Shown here piece by piece: positions 44,097 to 53,715 of a stretch of 64,000 bases of DNA. The stretch comes from Ecytonucleospora hepatopenaei. Lineage: Eukaryota > Microsporidia > Enterocytozoonidae. How positions within the stretch are numbered: the first letter of the stretch is position 1; the number at the start of each line of letters is the position of its first letter. The notes under the pieces were generated by a model. It saw only the letters and a list, made by a program, of their open reading frames with translations, made no database searches and was not told where the DNA came from. The translations under genes were made by a program, and so were the position numbers. The DNA lies in the NCBI GenBank assembly GCA_026692725.1, contig JAPMUG010000009.1, forward strand, positions 1-64,000. Reading direction: 5' to 3'.

Positions 44097-45125
44097 ATGC
44101 AAAATAATCCATTCAATTCAAATAACACAAATAATTCAAATAGTGTTAATAATCCTTTTAATTCAAATAACACAAATAGTGTTAATAATCCATTTGGATT
44201 TACTGGTAACAATTCTACAAACAATAATTTAAATAATCCGTTTAATTCTACCAATACATCAAATAATAACATTTTAAACAATGCAAATACAACTGGATTA
44301 AACACACCTACTAGCCCATTTTATAATCCATTTAACTCTAACAATACAGCAAATAATACAAATATTTTTTCAGGTGCAAATAACAACAATAGTTTAAATA
44401 ATTTATATAATGCTAATAATACTGTAAATAATTTAAATAATACTCTAAGCAATAATTTTAGTAACAATACTTTAAGTAATAATTTTAGTAACAATACTCT
44501 AAGCAATAATTTTAGTAACAATACTCTAAGAAATAACAATAACATGATAAAAAATAATCGTCTTTATAAGATTATCAATGCGTATAACCCTATGAGTAAC
44601 GAATATAAATTTAGCCATATTTTTTATAATTTGTCTGCTACCAAAGTTGTTAGGCCTGTGGGCTTTTCAGAGGAAGAATGGAAAAATATTTACATAAATG
44701 AATATTTATTACCGGTAAGGTTAAACTACGATCAAATCCAGCAAAGACACAACAAACAAAATGAACTTATTCTGAAGCTTAACAATTCAAAGTTTGACAT
44801 GAATGAAAAACTTGACTCTCTCCGTTCCATGAGCATGGCAGTGCAAAATAAAATGAAGACGGTGGTGGTTTTACTAAGGAAATACATTAAGAACAGCTTC
44901 TTGCTGAAAGGCAAAGGAAATCTACAAGGAAGCGGAGGGTTTACGTACGAAGAGTTTAATCTGGAAGGAGTTACAAGGGATAAACTTTATTTGAGTGACA
45001 GAAGTGAAGGAATATCAGCAATGCTAAGGGTAAAAAAGCAGTTGGAAGGGTTAGAAGAAAAAATACAAAATGACATTAAAGATATAGAGCAAGGGTCAAT
45101 AAGTAAGGTTAAGTTTGATAGTTAA
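44097..45125 (+). CDS. Nup54/Nup57-like nucleoporin
   Basis: 342 residues. The first 150 are Asn-rich with repeated NNPFN and a quadruplicated FSNNTLSNN-type unit, in the place of FG repeats. From about residue 155 the Nup54 region is recognisable: IINAYNPMSNEYKFSHIFYN, a Trp in SEEEWKNIYINEYLLPVRL, DQIQQRHNKQNELILKL, then long coiled-coil helices to the end. Nup54 sits in the central channel complex with Nup62 and Nup58. The start is fixed by the CCC box. FG motifs are largely replaced by NPF and GF, so the selective barrier would be unusual. Confidence 0.78.
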   Translation: MQNNPFNSNNTNNSNSVNNPFNSNNTNSVNNPFGFTGNNSTNNNLNNPFNSTNTSNNNILNNANTTGLNTPTSPFYNPFNSNNTANNTNIFSGANNNNSLNNLYNANNTVNNLNNTLSNNFSNNTLSNNFSNNTLSNNFSNNTLRNNNNMIKNNRLYKIINAYNPMSNEYKFSHIFYNLSATKVVRPVGFSEEEWKNIYINEYLLPVRLNYDQIQQRHNKQNELILKLNNSKFDMNEKLDSLRSMSMAVQNKMKTVVVLLRKYIKNSFLLKGKGNLQGSGGFTYEEFNLEGVTRDKLYLSDRSEGISAMLRVKKQLEGLEEKIQNDIKDIEQGSISKVKFDS

Positions 45126-45250
45126 ATGAATGTTTTGAATATGTAATGATTTAATATAATTTTATATAATGTTTATATACTATTTGTTTTTAATATTTTA
45201 AATATACTATTAATTTTTATTTAATACCATATAAATTTTTTAATATATTT

Positions 45251-46321
45251 TTATATTTTTGTTGCTATTGCATATTGATTTAATAGTAAATTGCCATTTT
45301 TATTCTTTTTTATTTTTAAATAGTAAAATATTGCAATCATTAACATAATTAATAAAATCACAGGTATAACAACACATAATATTTTAATGGTTTTCCACTT
45401 CTTTAAAAGGCCTACTTTTTTATCATCTTCTTGTTTAGAGTCTTTTTCAGATTCAGTACCTTTATCGGGAATAATTGGTTTCTGTGGAAGAGTATATGGC
45501 TCTGCACCTATTTCAAATGTAGAAGAAACTATTGAATTTTCTGCTAAAATTAAATTTATGTTTTGGTTATACGTTAAACTAAACAAATTTGCCGTGTAAT
45601 CTATTGTATCAAACTGATCCAGTAAATTTTTTTGGTAAAATAAAAACATTTCGTCAGATTCTGTCAAATTTTTTGCTGTTTGTAAATCAACTGGTGTAAC
45701 GCTTAAAAAGAGGTGGTTTCTTTTTGGTGGTGTAACTAAAGTTAAATCTGGGTTGGAACTAACAACCAAGTTCATTGTATATGGGCTTATAAGAGAATCA
45801 TCGGTAATTCTGTATTTATTACCATCAAAGTCTATTTTAACAGGTTGTTTTGAGTCACATGGTAATTTTACACAGTTTGTACGTTCAAACTTAAAAAAGT
45901 CATTGGAATGATTAGTTTTAAGCTTAAACTCTTTTTTTACCACCGTATAAACATCGTAATGAGTTGTTTTGTTGTCAAGAATAAGCTGGCCCTTTTTTAT
46001 TTTGACCCCTAAAGCTTCACCATTGGTTTTGTATGTTTTGCCATTATACCTAATGATTGTATCTTTAACTAAATTCATATTTCTTGTGTATTTCCAGTAA
46101 AGAGTGTTAGTTGATAATTGTTTATCAAACTTATTAAAATCATACGGAGGAATTATAATATTATCATAGTGTTTTTGTAAACCCAATACAGACATACTAT
46201 TAAGTGCTTCACTATCCAAATAAAAATCTATATTTCCCTTGATTATTTCAATGTCTGTATTTTTTGGAATGGTAATTTTATTAGCATAAATACCATTAAT
46301 AAAAAAGTTGTAAATAAACAT
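45251..46321 (-). CDS. Type I surface protein, member 3 of the family
   Basis: 356 residues. Signal peptide MFIYNFFINGIYAN. Ectodomain motifs VKDTIIRYNGKTYKTNGEAL near residue 85 and PVKIDFDGNKYRITDDSL near 165 mirror those of the protein at 39132-40220; spacing between the two motifs is also alike. A stalk rich in Pro, Glu, Lys and Asp (about 275-300) leads to the membrane helix IKILCVVIPVILLIMLMIAI, with a short basic tail. Function unknown; surface exposure is inferred from layout. Confidence 0.8.
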   Translation of the reverse strand: MFIYNFFINGIYANKITIPKNTDIEIIKGNIDFYLDSEALNSMSVLGLQKHYDNIIIPPYDFNKFDKQLSTNTLYWKYTRNMNLVKDTIIRYNGKTYKTNGEALGVKIKKGQLILDNKTTHYDVYTVVKKEFKLKTNHSNDFFKFERTNCVKLPCDSKQPVKIDFDGNKYRITDDSLISPYTMNLVVSSNPDLTLVTPPKRNHLFLSVTPVDLQTAKNLTESDEMFLFYQKNLLDQFDTIDYTANLFSLTYNQNINLILAENSIVSSTFEIGAEPYTLPQKPIIPDKGTESEKDSKQEDDKKVGLLKKWKTIKILCVVIPVILLIMLMIAIFYYLKIKKNKNGNLLLNQYAIATKI

Positions 46322-46519
46322 TAAATAGTATTATTTGATATTATAATCTAACTTAAATTATATGCTAAAATAAGGGGATAATAAATTAAAAATATTTTTA
46401 TATAAATTTAATATATTATAAAAAGTGTAAATACTTAAATATAATACTAAAAATGATGCAATAATTTGATATAATGCCAATATTGATGATAAACTTATAA
46501 ATATAAATACATAAAATGT

Positions 46520-46729
46520 CTAAAATTGTTCTTCTACATTTTCAAAATTCAAAAGCTGCTCCGCTATTTCAACATGTCCCAAATACATCCTTCTGCAGCA
46601 TATGCGTGTCATTCCGGTCTTGTCCAGTGCCTCCGCAGCAGTTGATCCTTTTGCTCTATATTCCAAGTAATCTTCATATTTGCTTGATATTTCCTTGTTG
46701 CATGTAAAACATCTTACAGGAATAATCAT
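46520..46729 (-). CDS. RPB10: RNA polymerase common subunit RPB10 (RPABC5)
   Basis: 69 residues, the usual length. It shows the whole family signature: MIIPVRCFTCNKEISSKYED with the first CxxC, and TRICCRRMYLGHVEIAEQLL with the paired Cys. RPB10 binds zinc and is shared by RNA polymerases I, II and III, helping assemble the RPB3/RPB11 platform. A CCC box (46731-46733) lies one base before the ATG. Confidence 0.95.
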   Translation of the reverse strand: MIIPVRCFTCNKEISSKYEDYLEYRAKGSTAAEALDKTGMTRICCRRMYLGHVEIAEQLLNFENVEEQF

Positions 46730-47077
46730 AGGGTAAAAAATAAAAAAAATATTATAAACTTTAAGAACAAATTATATTTATAAATTAAATCATAAATAAA
46801 TGTAAACATATTAATCTATAGTTCAAATACATTAAATTATACCATAATAAAAACATTTCTGATATAAATTATACTTTAAAAAATTTATTTTATTTTTTTA
46901 TAAAACAAACAACAAATAAAAAATAACCCTTTAATTTATAAATTTTAAAAATAAGAATATTTTAAACTTTTTTATATTTAATATAACAGACATTTAAATA
47001 TACTATTTTATATAATATAATAACAGTATATTATCATATATTAGATTAAATAGAATCATATAAAAATATTATAAATT
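46730..47077. other. Spacer between divergent RPB10 and myosin light chain genes
   Basis: Shared promoter region; the RPB10 CCC box at 46731-46733 is the only signal I recognise. Confidence 0.5.
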
Positions 47078-47557
47078 ATGGCTGTAAGGAGAAGAACAAG
47101 TAATGTTTTTACTTGCTTTAACGATGAACAAATTAGTGAAATGAGAGATGCATTTGGTTTATTTGACATTGATGGTGACTGTGTCGTAACTGAAGAAAAT
47201 CTTAAGGAATTTTGCAAAAGCATAGGAGATCCCTTTACGGATGAAGAAATCAAGGCAATGATAGGAGAAATATCACCAAATTGCAATTTTATGATGTTTT
47301 TGAGCGTATTAGGAGATAAATTGAGTCAAGTCAGTGAATTGCAAAAAATTTTGACAAATTTTAAAGTTTTGGACGAGGGAAACAAAGGAACCATCAACAA
47401 GGAATACCTGAGAAAGGTGTTAAGTGAGACGGAAGACAAGGAATTTGAGGATTTAGTAAAGGGCTGTGTAAAAAATGGGGAAGTTGATTATAATAGGTTA
47501 GCAATAAAAATAAAACATGGGGAAATATTAGAAAATTTGTTAGTACAAGAAGAATAA
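47078..47557 (+). CDS. Myosin regulatory light chain / calmodulin-like EF-hand protein
   Basis: 159 residues. The first EF-hand is good (FGLFDIDGDCVVTEENLKEF near residue 30, with Asp at loop positions 1, 3 and 5), preceded by CFNDEQISEMRDAF as in myosin light chains. The other hands are degenerate (FKVLDEGNKGTINKEYLRKV lacks several ligands). A basic start (AVRRRTSN) with Ser/Thr resembles the phosphorylation site of regulatory light chains. The likely partner is a type II or V myosin heavy chain in cytokinesis or polarity. A calmodulin-like or Cdc31-like protein is less likely. Confidence 0.78.
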   Translation: MAVRRRTSNVFTCFNDEQISEMRDAFGLFDIDGDCVVTEENLKEFCKSIGDPFTDEEIKAMIGEISPNCNFMMFLSVLGDKLSQVSELQKILTNFKVLDEGNKGTINKEYLRKVLSETEDKEFEDLVKGCVKNGEVDYNRLAIKIKHGEILENLLVQEE

Positions 47558-47641
47558 AATTATTTTTATATTTTTTTAAATATAAATTATAATATACAAA
47601 TATTAAATAAAATAATAATAATTTTAATTAATAAATACAAT

Positions 47642-48388
47642 TTATTCTGTCTCTGCTATTCTCCTTCTTAACTTTAAAAATAATTTTTTATCTGCTATTG
47701 ACATGTTTATAAACATCACTGCTAAAAGATAATCTGTTGATATTGAAAAATTCAATTTTTTATCATCAATCAGTCCATACTTTTCCTTGTTTAATTTTGT
47801 CCTTAAAATTATTCCTTCTTGTAACTGATACATCAACACGTCTTCCTCTGTTGCATCATTTTTTTCTAACTGACTGCTGATAATTTCCTTAAGGCTTTTT
47901 TGCTTACTTTGGATCATCTTGAGCATTTGCTTTTTGTCCGATTTGCTAAAAAACGGAAATCCCTTTATAAATTGACTGGCTCCTTCTTCCCTATACAGGG
48001 CATTGCACAAATCAATTGGCTTTGCTATCTGAATGTTTTTACCTGCTGAGGCGCTGCTTTTTATTTCGCTTGAGTGTTTTTTTACAAAAAAATTTATTTT
48101 TTTATCGTGGATGGATTCGTCTTTGTTTGTGATTGGGCAATTTCTTTTGTTTTGGAACCAAACGTTGACTGTTTTATAATTTGCATTTGCCAAAATACAA
48201 ACTTGATTTTTTATCGTTTTTGACGGGTATTTGGAAATTGTAAAAATATTTTCAAGTAAGTGCACTTCTCTGTCACTTTTCCTTTTGTTATATACATAAG
48301 GAACAGGAGTGTGCATCAACGTCAAAAACCCCTCTATTGCATCGTTAACTAGCGTATTATACTGTTCGACATTTAAATTCTTTTTCAT
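47642..48388 (-). CDS. Homeodomain protein 1
   Basis: 248 residues. The homeodomain (about residues 40-95) has LENIFTISKYPSKTIKNQVC and recognition helix YKTVNVWFQNKRN with the invariant Trp-Phe-x-Asn-x-Arg. The spacing between helices 1 and 2 looks non-typical. The N-terminal IEGFLTLMHTPVPYVYNKRK and the homeodomain order are shared with the protein at 49577-50047. The C-terminal half is helical, with acidic and basic patches and no known domain. It is a DNA-binding regulator; the adjacent paralogue is discussed in the findings. Confidence 0.85.
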   Translation of the reverse strand: MKKNLNVEQYNTLVNDAIEGFLTLMHTPVPYVYNKRKSDREVHLLENIFTISKYPSKTIKNQVCILANANYKTVNVWFQNKRNCPITNKDESIHDKKINFFVKKHSSEIKSSASAGKNIQIAKPIDLCNALYREEGASQFIKGFPFFSKSDKKQMLKMIQSKQKSLKEIISSQLEKNDATEEDVLMYQLQEGIILRTKLNKEKYGLIDDKKLNFSISTDYLLAVMFINMSIADKKLFLKLRRRIAETE

Positions 48389-49576
48389 AAAAAAATTCTA
48401 AGGACATTTTTTTGTTGGTTATTTTAAAATAAAATATTGATTTGATAAAAATTTCTGATCTTTTTATTATTTCTTTTGGTTTAAATAAAAACAAAACAGC
48501 AATTTGTTTATATTTTAAATATTGATATGTTTGCATAAAATCAATATATTTAAGCTTAGTATTTGTTTGTGAAGTAAACAAAGAAAACACTAACATAGAA
48601 AATACTGAAAATATCTAAACATTATCTTAGATTTGGAGTCATGAAAGTTATAAATTTATTTACAACATGTTTTTCAAAAGATCATCAATTTGTATATTAA
48701 TAATTTATTAAGAGGTGAAAGCATTCATTAACATAAAACTAATAAACTTAATCAATACTTTAAATAGCTAATAAACTAATCATTAGCATTTGCCTTAAGT
48801 TTAGTACTAACTCTAAATTAATAAGGTTAAACTATTTGTGTTTTAAGCTTAAAACACTAATTCACAATTTTTAATAAATTGTAAATTTTTATCCCACTGT
48901 CTTTTTATTACCTAAACATTTTTGTTTAAGCCATGCAAAGACAAGAAGAGGAGGGCTATAAGTTTTTTTTCTTATATATTTGTAAAAAAATTTTATTAAT
49001 AAAAATAAATTAAAAATAAAATTTGACCTGAAATGACAACATATAATGTTGATATATTGCACAATAAAAACCTGGTTAATTAAAAATAAATTAATTACAT
49101 ATTAATTTTTTGTTAAATTTTTATAAAAATTAAAACATTTTAATATATCTATACAAATATTCCTATAAATAAACTAAAAAAGGAATGTATAAAAAATATA
49201 TATTATAAAAATAAATTTATTATCACTAACCTAACAAAAAATGTTTATATAATGTTTATATAATGTTTATATAATATAAAATACAAAAGATATATGTTCA
49301 AAAGAACAGGGGATAAAAAATTTGATAAAAAAACTAATAATAAATAAAGTATTTTACCATAATATTTAATTTATATATTTTATTTTTTAATTATAAGTGT
49401 ATAATATAAAATTAAGATTTTATTATATGTTAAATATTATTTTATTTTAATATTAAATAAATCATTGTAAAATATATAAATTTATAAAGAAAAGATTAAA
49501 ATGCTAATGTATTTTTATTGATTCTAATTATTTTATATTATTTATATTACTATATAGTTTATATTATTTATACAGT
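48389..49576. other. 1.2 kb spacer between the two homeodomain genes
   Basis: AT-rich. It holds three copies of the 12-mer ATGTTTATATAA at 49241-49276. No gene or decayed frame is clear. Confidence 0.5.
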
Positions 49577-50047
49577 TTAAAATGGATTGTTTTTACATAA
49601 AAGTCTTTGTGTTGCAAAATAACACCGTGGCCCTGTAAGTTTTGCCAGCTCAAGCAACAAAAGATGCATTTTTAAGTTGTGATTGGCCATGGTTGACCTT
49701 TTTTTGTCCAGCTTAAATGGTAGTTTGTTTGCTCTGCATTGCACCATTATGTTTCTTTTGTTTTGAAACCATATGTTAATGACTTTTAGGTCCAGGTTCA
49801 GAATTATTGCCACTGTTTCCTTTATGAGCTTTGATGGATACTGGGTAATGTTAAAAACGTGCTCAAGTACTACTTTCTGATAGACACTTTTTTTGCTAAT
49901 CTTGGACTCTTTTCTTTCGTTGGAAAATTTCAAAAAGCCAAGTATGGCATTGGAAATGGTTTCCAAACAGTGTGCTTTGTTATACGCCCCTAGCTTTTCA
50001 TTGCTATTTGCAGCTATTTGATTGAATCTAATGCGCTCTATAACCAT
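49577..50047 (-). CDS. Homeodomain protein 2
   Basis: 156 residues. The homeodomain (about 55-110) is LEHVFNITQYPSKLIKETVA and LKVINIWFQNKRNIMVQCRA, with TQYPSK-LIK matching SKYPSK-TIK of the protein at 47642-48388. The N-terminus (ISNAILGFLKFSNERKES) aligns with its NDAIEGFLTL. It ends soon after the homeodomain, so it lacks the long C-terminal part of its neighbour. A CCC box (50051-50053) precedes the ATG. The pair are tandem paralogues with different lengths. Confidence 0.85.
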   Translation of the reverse strand: MVIERIRFNQIAANSNEKLGAYNKAHCLETISNAILGFLKFSNERKESKISKKSVYQKVVLEHVFNITQYPSKLIKETVAIILNLDLKVINIWFQNKRNIMVQCRANKLPFKLDKKRSTMANHNLKMHLLLLELAKLTGPRCYFATQRLLCKNNPF

Positions 50048-50525
50048 AAAGGGTATTAAATTAAATTAATTTCATAAAAATATTGAATAAAAACAATTAA
50101 AGCACAACCAGGGTAAGTACACATACCATCCATAATTGATAATCAATACAATCAAATAAGAAAGAAAAAATTTTTCATTTGGTGTTTATTAAAATAAAAA
50201 AAGAAGGGACAAGTCAAAATCAAATTTTTAGATAGCCTCTAAAATTAAAAAAGTTATATCAATAATATTGGTTATTATATGGAATATTATGATAAAAATA
50301 CCAAACAAATATAAATAAATTAAAACAAAACAATAAAAAAACTATTTATTGAACAGTTAAAAAATAAATAGTAAATATTTTACCTAAATCAAAAAACTAT
50401 ATGAAATAATTTATTTAACAGTAAATAAAATATAATAATAAATAATAAAAATATTATATAAAAATATAAGATATAATATTAAACAATAAAATATTATATA
50501 ATAATAAATAATAAAATATAATTTA
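50048..50525. other. AT-rich spacer
   Basis: No feature beyond the CCC box at 50051-50053. Confidence 0.5.
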
Positions 50526-52580
50526 TTATGGTACTCTTACTAATATTTTACCTTGATCCCTACTAACTAACTTATTCTGCTTTATCATGTAATCCACTGT
50601 TCTTTTAAATATTTTCTCTTCAACTCTTATGCTTCTTAATAAATCACTTGCCTTCTTACTGGTGCCAATTGGTAAATGCTCTCTGATCTTTTCCACCACC
50701 TCTGTCATTGCACTTAACCAACTGTTTCTTGTCATCCCCTCGATCTGATGCCCTTGGCTTACTGCGTTCATTGTGCTGACTTGGAACAGACGAATTGCCT
50801 CTTCCACGTGACTGCAGTTCACCACACTGCTCAGATCCATCCTTGCCATAGACTCACTTATGCGTATCAGACTTTCGAGCTGTCGCACTGTAATCGGAAC
50901 GGATGATCTTTTGCTGCTTTCTTTTTCAAACTCGTCCACCTGCTGTCTAATACTCACGTAAAATCTGCTCAGCTTATTTGCTGCTTCTTCGCTCAGGACT
51001 GGATTCACCTTTGTTTTTGCATATTGAACGTAATTCCTTAGCATTTCAATATTTAAAATGTTTGTCTTGTTCTTTTTGTTTGTTTCACTTTCCTCTGCAT
51101 TTTCACCTGCTCCTCTTGTGTGCACATTTAGCACGTGTTTGGCTGTTTCCTTATCTGCCTCTGAATGTGCGTCCTTCAATATAAAAATCATGTCAAATCT
51201 GCTAAGAATCGTTGACCCAAACTCAATGTTTTCTGCTGGTGTTTTATAGTCGTCGTACCTTCCGAACACAGGATTAGCGGCTGCAAGAATGGCTGTCCGT
51301 GTATTTAACACCGTGGTAATTCCTGCCTTGGCAATGCTCACCGTTTGCTGTTCCATCGCCTCGTGGATTGCCACTCGGTCGCTTTCTCCCATTTTGTCAA
51401 ACTCGTCTATACAGCAAATCCCCCTGTCTGCCAAAACCAATGCACCTCCCTCCAAGTAAAATCCACGGCTGTGTTTGTCTTTGATGACGGATGCTGTCAG
51501 TCCTACTGCACTAGATCCTCTTCCTGATGTATATACACTTATGGGAGATACCATTTCCATAAACTTAAGAAACTGACTTTTTGCTATGCCTGGATCTCCC
51601 AACAGCAAGACATTAATGTCCCCCCTCAGGCTTATCCCATCCTCCTTTGTTTTTCTGGTACCTCCAAACAGCATGCAGGCGAGTGCCCTTTTAACTTCCT
51701 CCTTTCCAAAAATATTTGGTGCTATGCTTTTTGAAATAAGCTCATACATGCTTTCACCCTTTTGGTTGCACTCGCTCAGCAACTTGTAAAAGGTCGCTTC
51801 TTCTCCCTGGGAAAATGAAGATTTTACTTTTTGCTTTTCCTGCTCCACCCCTAACACGTGCATGGTGCACTTGTTTCCTTTGACCACAAGAACACCCGTA
51901 AACTTTGCTTTTGACCCTGGACTTACTTTGTTTGTCATCTGGTTAGAAAGCATCAGAGAAAAATGACGGGGGGTTTCTCCCATCGGAATGTCCTCAAAAG
52001 ATTCTTGGATTTTCACGTACTGAACATCCGTAACCGTGCACAGTTCTGGAATAACCACGTACGGATCCAGCTGGCAGTCTTCAGTCTGTCCGTTTGCGTT
52101 ATTTTGACACTTTCTAGGAATTACTTCCCTTGTAACGTATCTATGGCTGCAGTTCCTGCATTCCAGCACCAATTCATTTGGCTTTGTAAAAACACTGCTG
52201 GTGGAAATGACTATACCCTCCACCCTTGCTATCTTATTAGCCTTATGTGATTTTATGTCTCTGATTTTGGTAATGCTGCTGGTGCTTAAAATTTCAATTT
52301 GTATCTTCATTTCCCTTTCAATATATTCCAGTATAGCCAAAGCATTATTTGAAAAATGGTAGTATAACATTTCATTATACGCATTAATATGTTCCAATTT
52401 GATTTTAATACTGTTGTTACCAATTACTTTGTTGTTTTCCAGTCTTGTAAAGTAGCTCTCACCATCACTCTTAAATTCGCATAAAAATTCATGAAACATG
52501 CGCAAAATGTCATCATTGGTGATTTCTTTATCCTGGTTAATCAGGTCAATGTTAGCAATTTTATTGGCTTCGTACGACAT
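50526..52580 (-). CDS. MCM5: Replicative helicase subunit MCM5
   Basis: 684 residues, close to yeast and human MCM5. A zinc cluster in the N-terminal domain (CRNCSHRYVTREVIPRKC and a later Cys). AAA+ motifs: Walker A LLGDPGIAKSQFLKF near residue 330, Walker B GICCIDEFDKMGESDRVAIH near 395, sensor 1 ILAAANPVFGRYDDYKTP, and arginine finger TILSRFDMIFILKDAHSEAD near 460. The sequence around the finger fits MCM5 better than other MCMs. A winged helix follows (KKASDLLRSIRVEEKIFKRT). Part of the MCM2-7 ring that unwinds DNA at forks. Confidence 0.93.
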   Translation of the reverse strand: MSYEANKIANIDLINQDKEITNDDILRMFHEFLCEFKSDGESYFTRLENNKVIGNNSIKIKLEHINAYNEMLYYHFSNNALAILEYIEREMKIQIEILSTSSITKIRDIKSHKANKIARVEGIVISTSSVFTKPNELVLECRNCSHRYVTREVIPRKCQNNANGQTEDCQLDPYVVIPELCTVTDVQYVKIQESFEDIPMGETPRHFSLMLSNQMTNKVSPGSKAKFTGVLVVKGNKCTMHVLGVEQEKQKVKSSFSQGEEATFYKLLSECNQKGESMYELISKSIAPNIFGKEEVKRALACMLFGGTRKTKEDGISLRGDINVLLLGDPGIAKSQFLKFMEMVSPISVYTSGRGSSAVGLTASVIKDKHSRGFYLEGGALVLADRGICCIDEFDKMGESDRVAIHEAMEQQTVSIAKAGITTVLNTRTAILAAANPVFGRYDDYKTPAENIEFGSTILSRFDMIFILKDAHSEADKETAKHVLNVHTRGAGENAEESETNKKNKTNILNIEMLRNYVQYAKTKVNPVLSEEAANKLSRFYVSIRQQVDEFEKESSKRSSVPITVRQLESLIRISESMARMDLSSVVNCSHVEEAIRLFQVSTMNAVSQGHQIEGMTRNSWLSAMTEVVEKIREHLPIGTSKKASDLLRSIRVEEKIFKRTVDYMIKQNKLVSRDQGKILVRVP

Positions 52581-52856
52581 TTAATAATATTTTAAAAATG
52601 CCTATATAAATATATATTAATGTTTTTATAATATAATCTTATAAAGTATAAAATATTATATAATATAGTATTATTTATAATATAAAATATTATTAGGTAA
52701 AAATTATAAAAAAGTAGGGTAAAATTATGTTAAGTTTTTATTTTTAAATATTTTTTATTCTTAAAAAATACTGTTAAAATTATTTTAAAATATTTGATAA
52801 TATTATAATTTAATGATATTATAATTTACTCATATTATAATAAGTAAATAAATGTT

Positions 52857-53549
52857 TTATATCAATTTTATTATATCCTCTCCTGCCCTGTATATTTTAC
52901 TATTATCACATAACTCCTCTACCACCCTTCTTACCTCACTTTCTGTCATTTCGCTCTTTAACATGGCACAAATTGTTTTTACCTGCACTCCACTGCTGCT
53001 GTTATTTTCCTTGATTATTTCATACACCATTTCTGTGTTCTTTTTGTAATTGATGGATGGTGATGGGTTTATGGTCTTGCTGCTTACCACCTTCCTTTCG
53101 TATGCTGCACTGATTAGGGTGTGTATCATCCTGTCACAGGTTGCTCCTCTTATGGTTTTACATACCACCCCATGCGTGTCATTATAATTCCTGTACGTCC
53201 CTACCACGTGCACAAATGCATTCTCCACCACCTCTCCCATGTTTCTGTCATTTGGATTGTTTGGATTGGGCCAGAAGGTGCAGTTTATGAATCCAGTGCT
53301 GTCAAATATGGTAAATGACACTCCTGTATTGTTTTTATTTACGTTCTTGACTATTCCACAGACTGAGACGGTGGACAGTTCTACCAAGTCCAGCAGTCCT
53401 CCCTCAATCAGTTTCATTTGTTTGGCTGTTACTTTTCTTATGGACTGTTTGATTGCAGGTCTTTCCTGGTGATGATTATTTTCAAAACCACCTTCAGCAT
53501 TAAATTCGCTGTTTAAATTATATTCACTATTTTCAATAAATGAAGTCAT
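52857..53549 (-). CDS. RFA2: Replication protein A subunit 2 (RPA32)
   Basis: 230 residues. The N-terminus is short and acidic with Ser, like the phosphorylation region of RPA32. The OB-fold begins VTAKQMKLIEGGLLDLVELS and runs through VCGIVKNVNKNNTGVSFTIF, FINCTFWPNPNN and HVVGTYRNYNDTHGVVCKTI. A C-terminal winged helix (VYEIIKENNSSSGVQVKTIC) completes the family layout. It pairs with RPA1 and RPA3 to coat single-stranded DNA. It sits about 280 bp from MCM5 in the same direction. Confidence 0.9.
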   Translation of the reverse strand: MTSFIENSEYNLNSEFNAEGGFENNHHQERPAIKQSIRKVTAKQMKLIEGGLLDLVELSTVSVCGIVKNVNKNNTGVSFTIFDSTGFINCTFWPNPNNPNDRNMGEVVENAFVHVVGTYRNYNDTHGVVCKTIRGATCDRMIHTLISAAYERKVVSSKTINPSPSINYKKNTEMVYEIIKENNSSSGVQVKTICAMLKSEMTESEVRRVVEELCDNSKIYRAGEDIIKLI

Positions 53550-53715
53550 ATTAAATAAAATTATAAATTAAAGATATATAATGTTATAAATTAAATGTAT
53601 ATAATGTTATAAATTAAATGTAAATAGTATTATATAATATAAATATGTTAATAAATTATAATATAAATAAATATTGTTTTTAAGGGTAAAAAGAATATAA
53701 AAATATTTAATTATT

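Noticed and set aside
48357..48596. 79-codon - strand frame upstream of homeodomain gene 1
   Set aside because: It overlaps the homeodomain start in another frame and has no conserved features.
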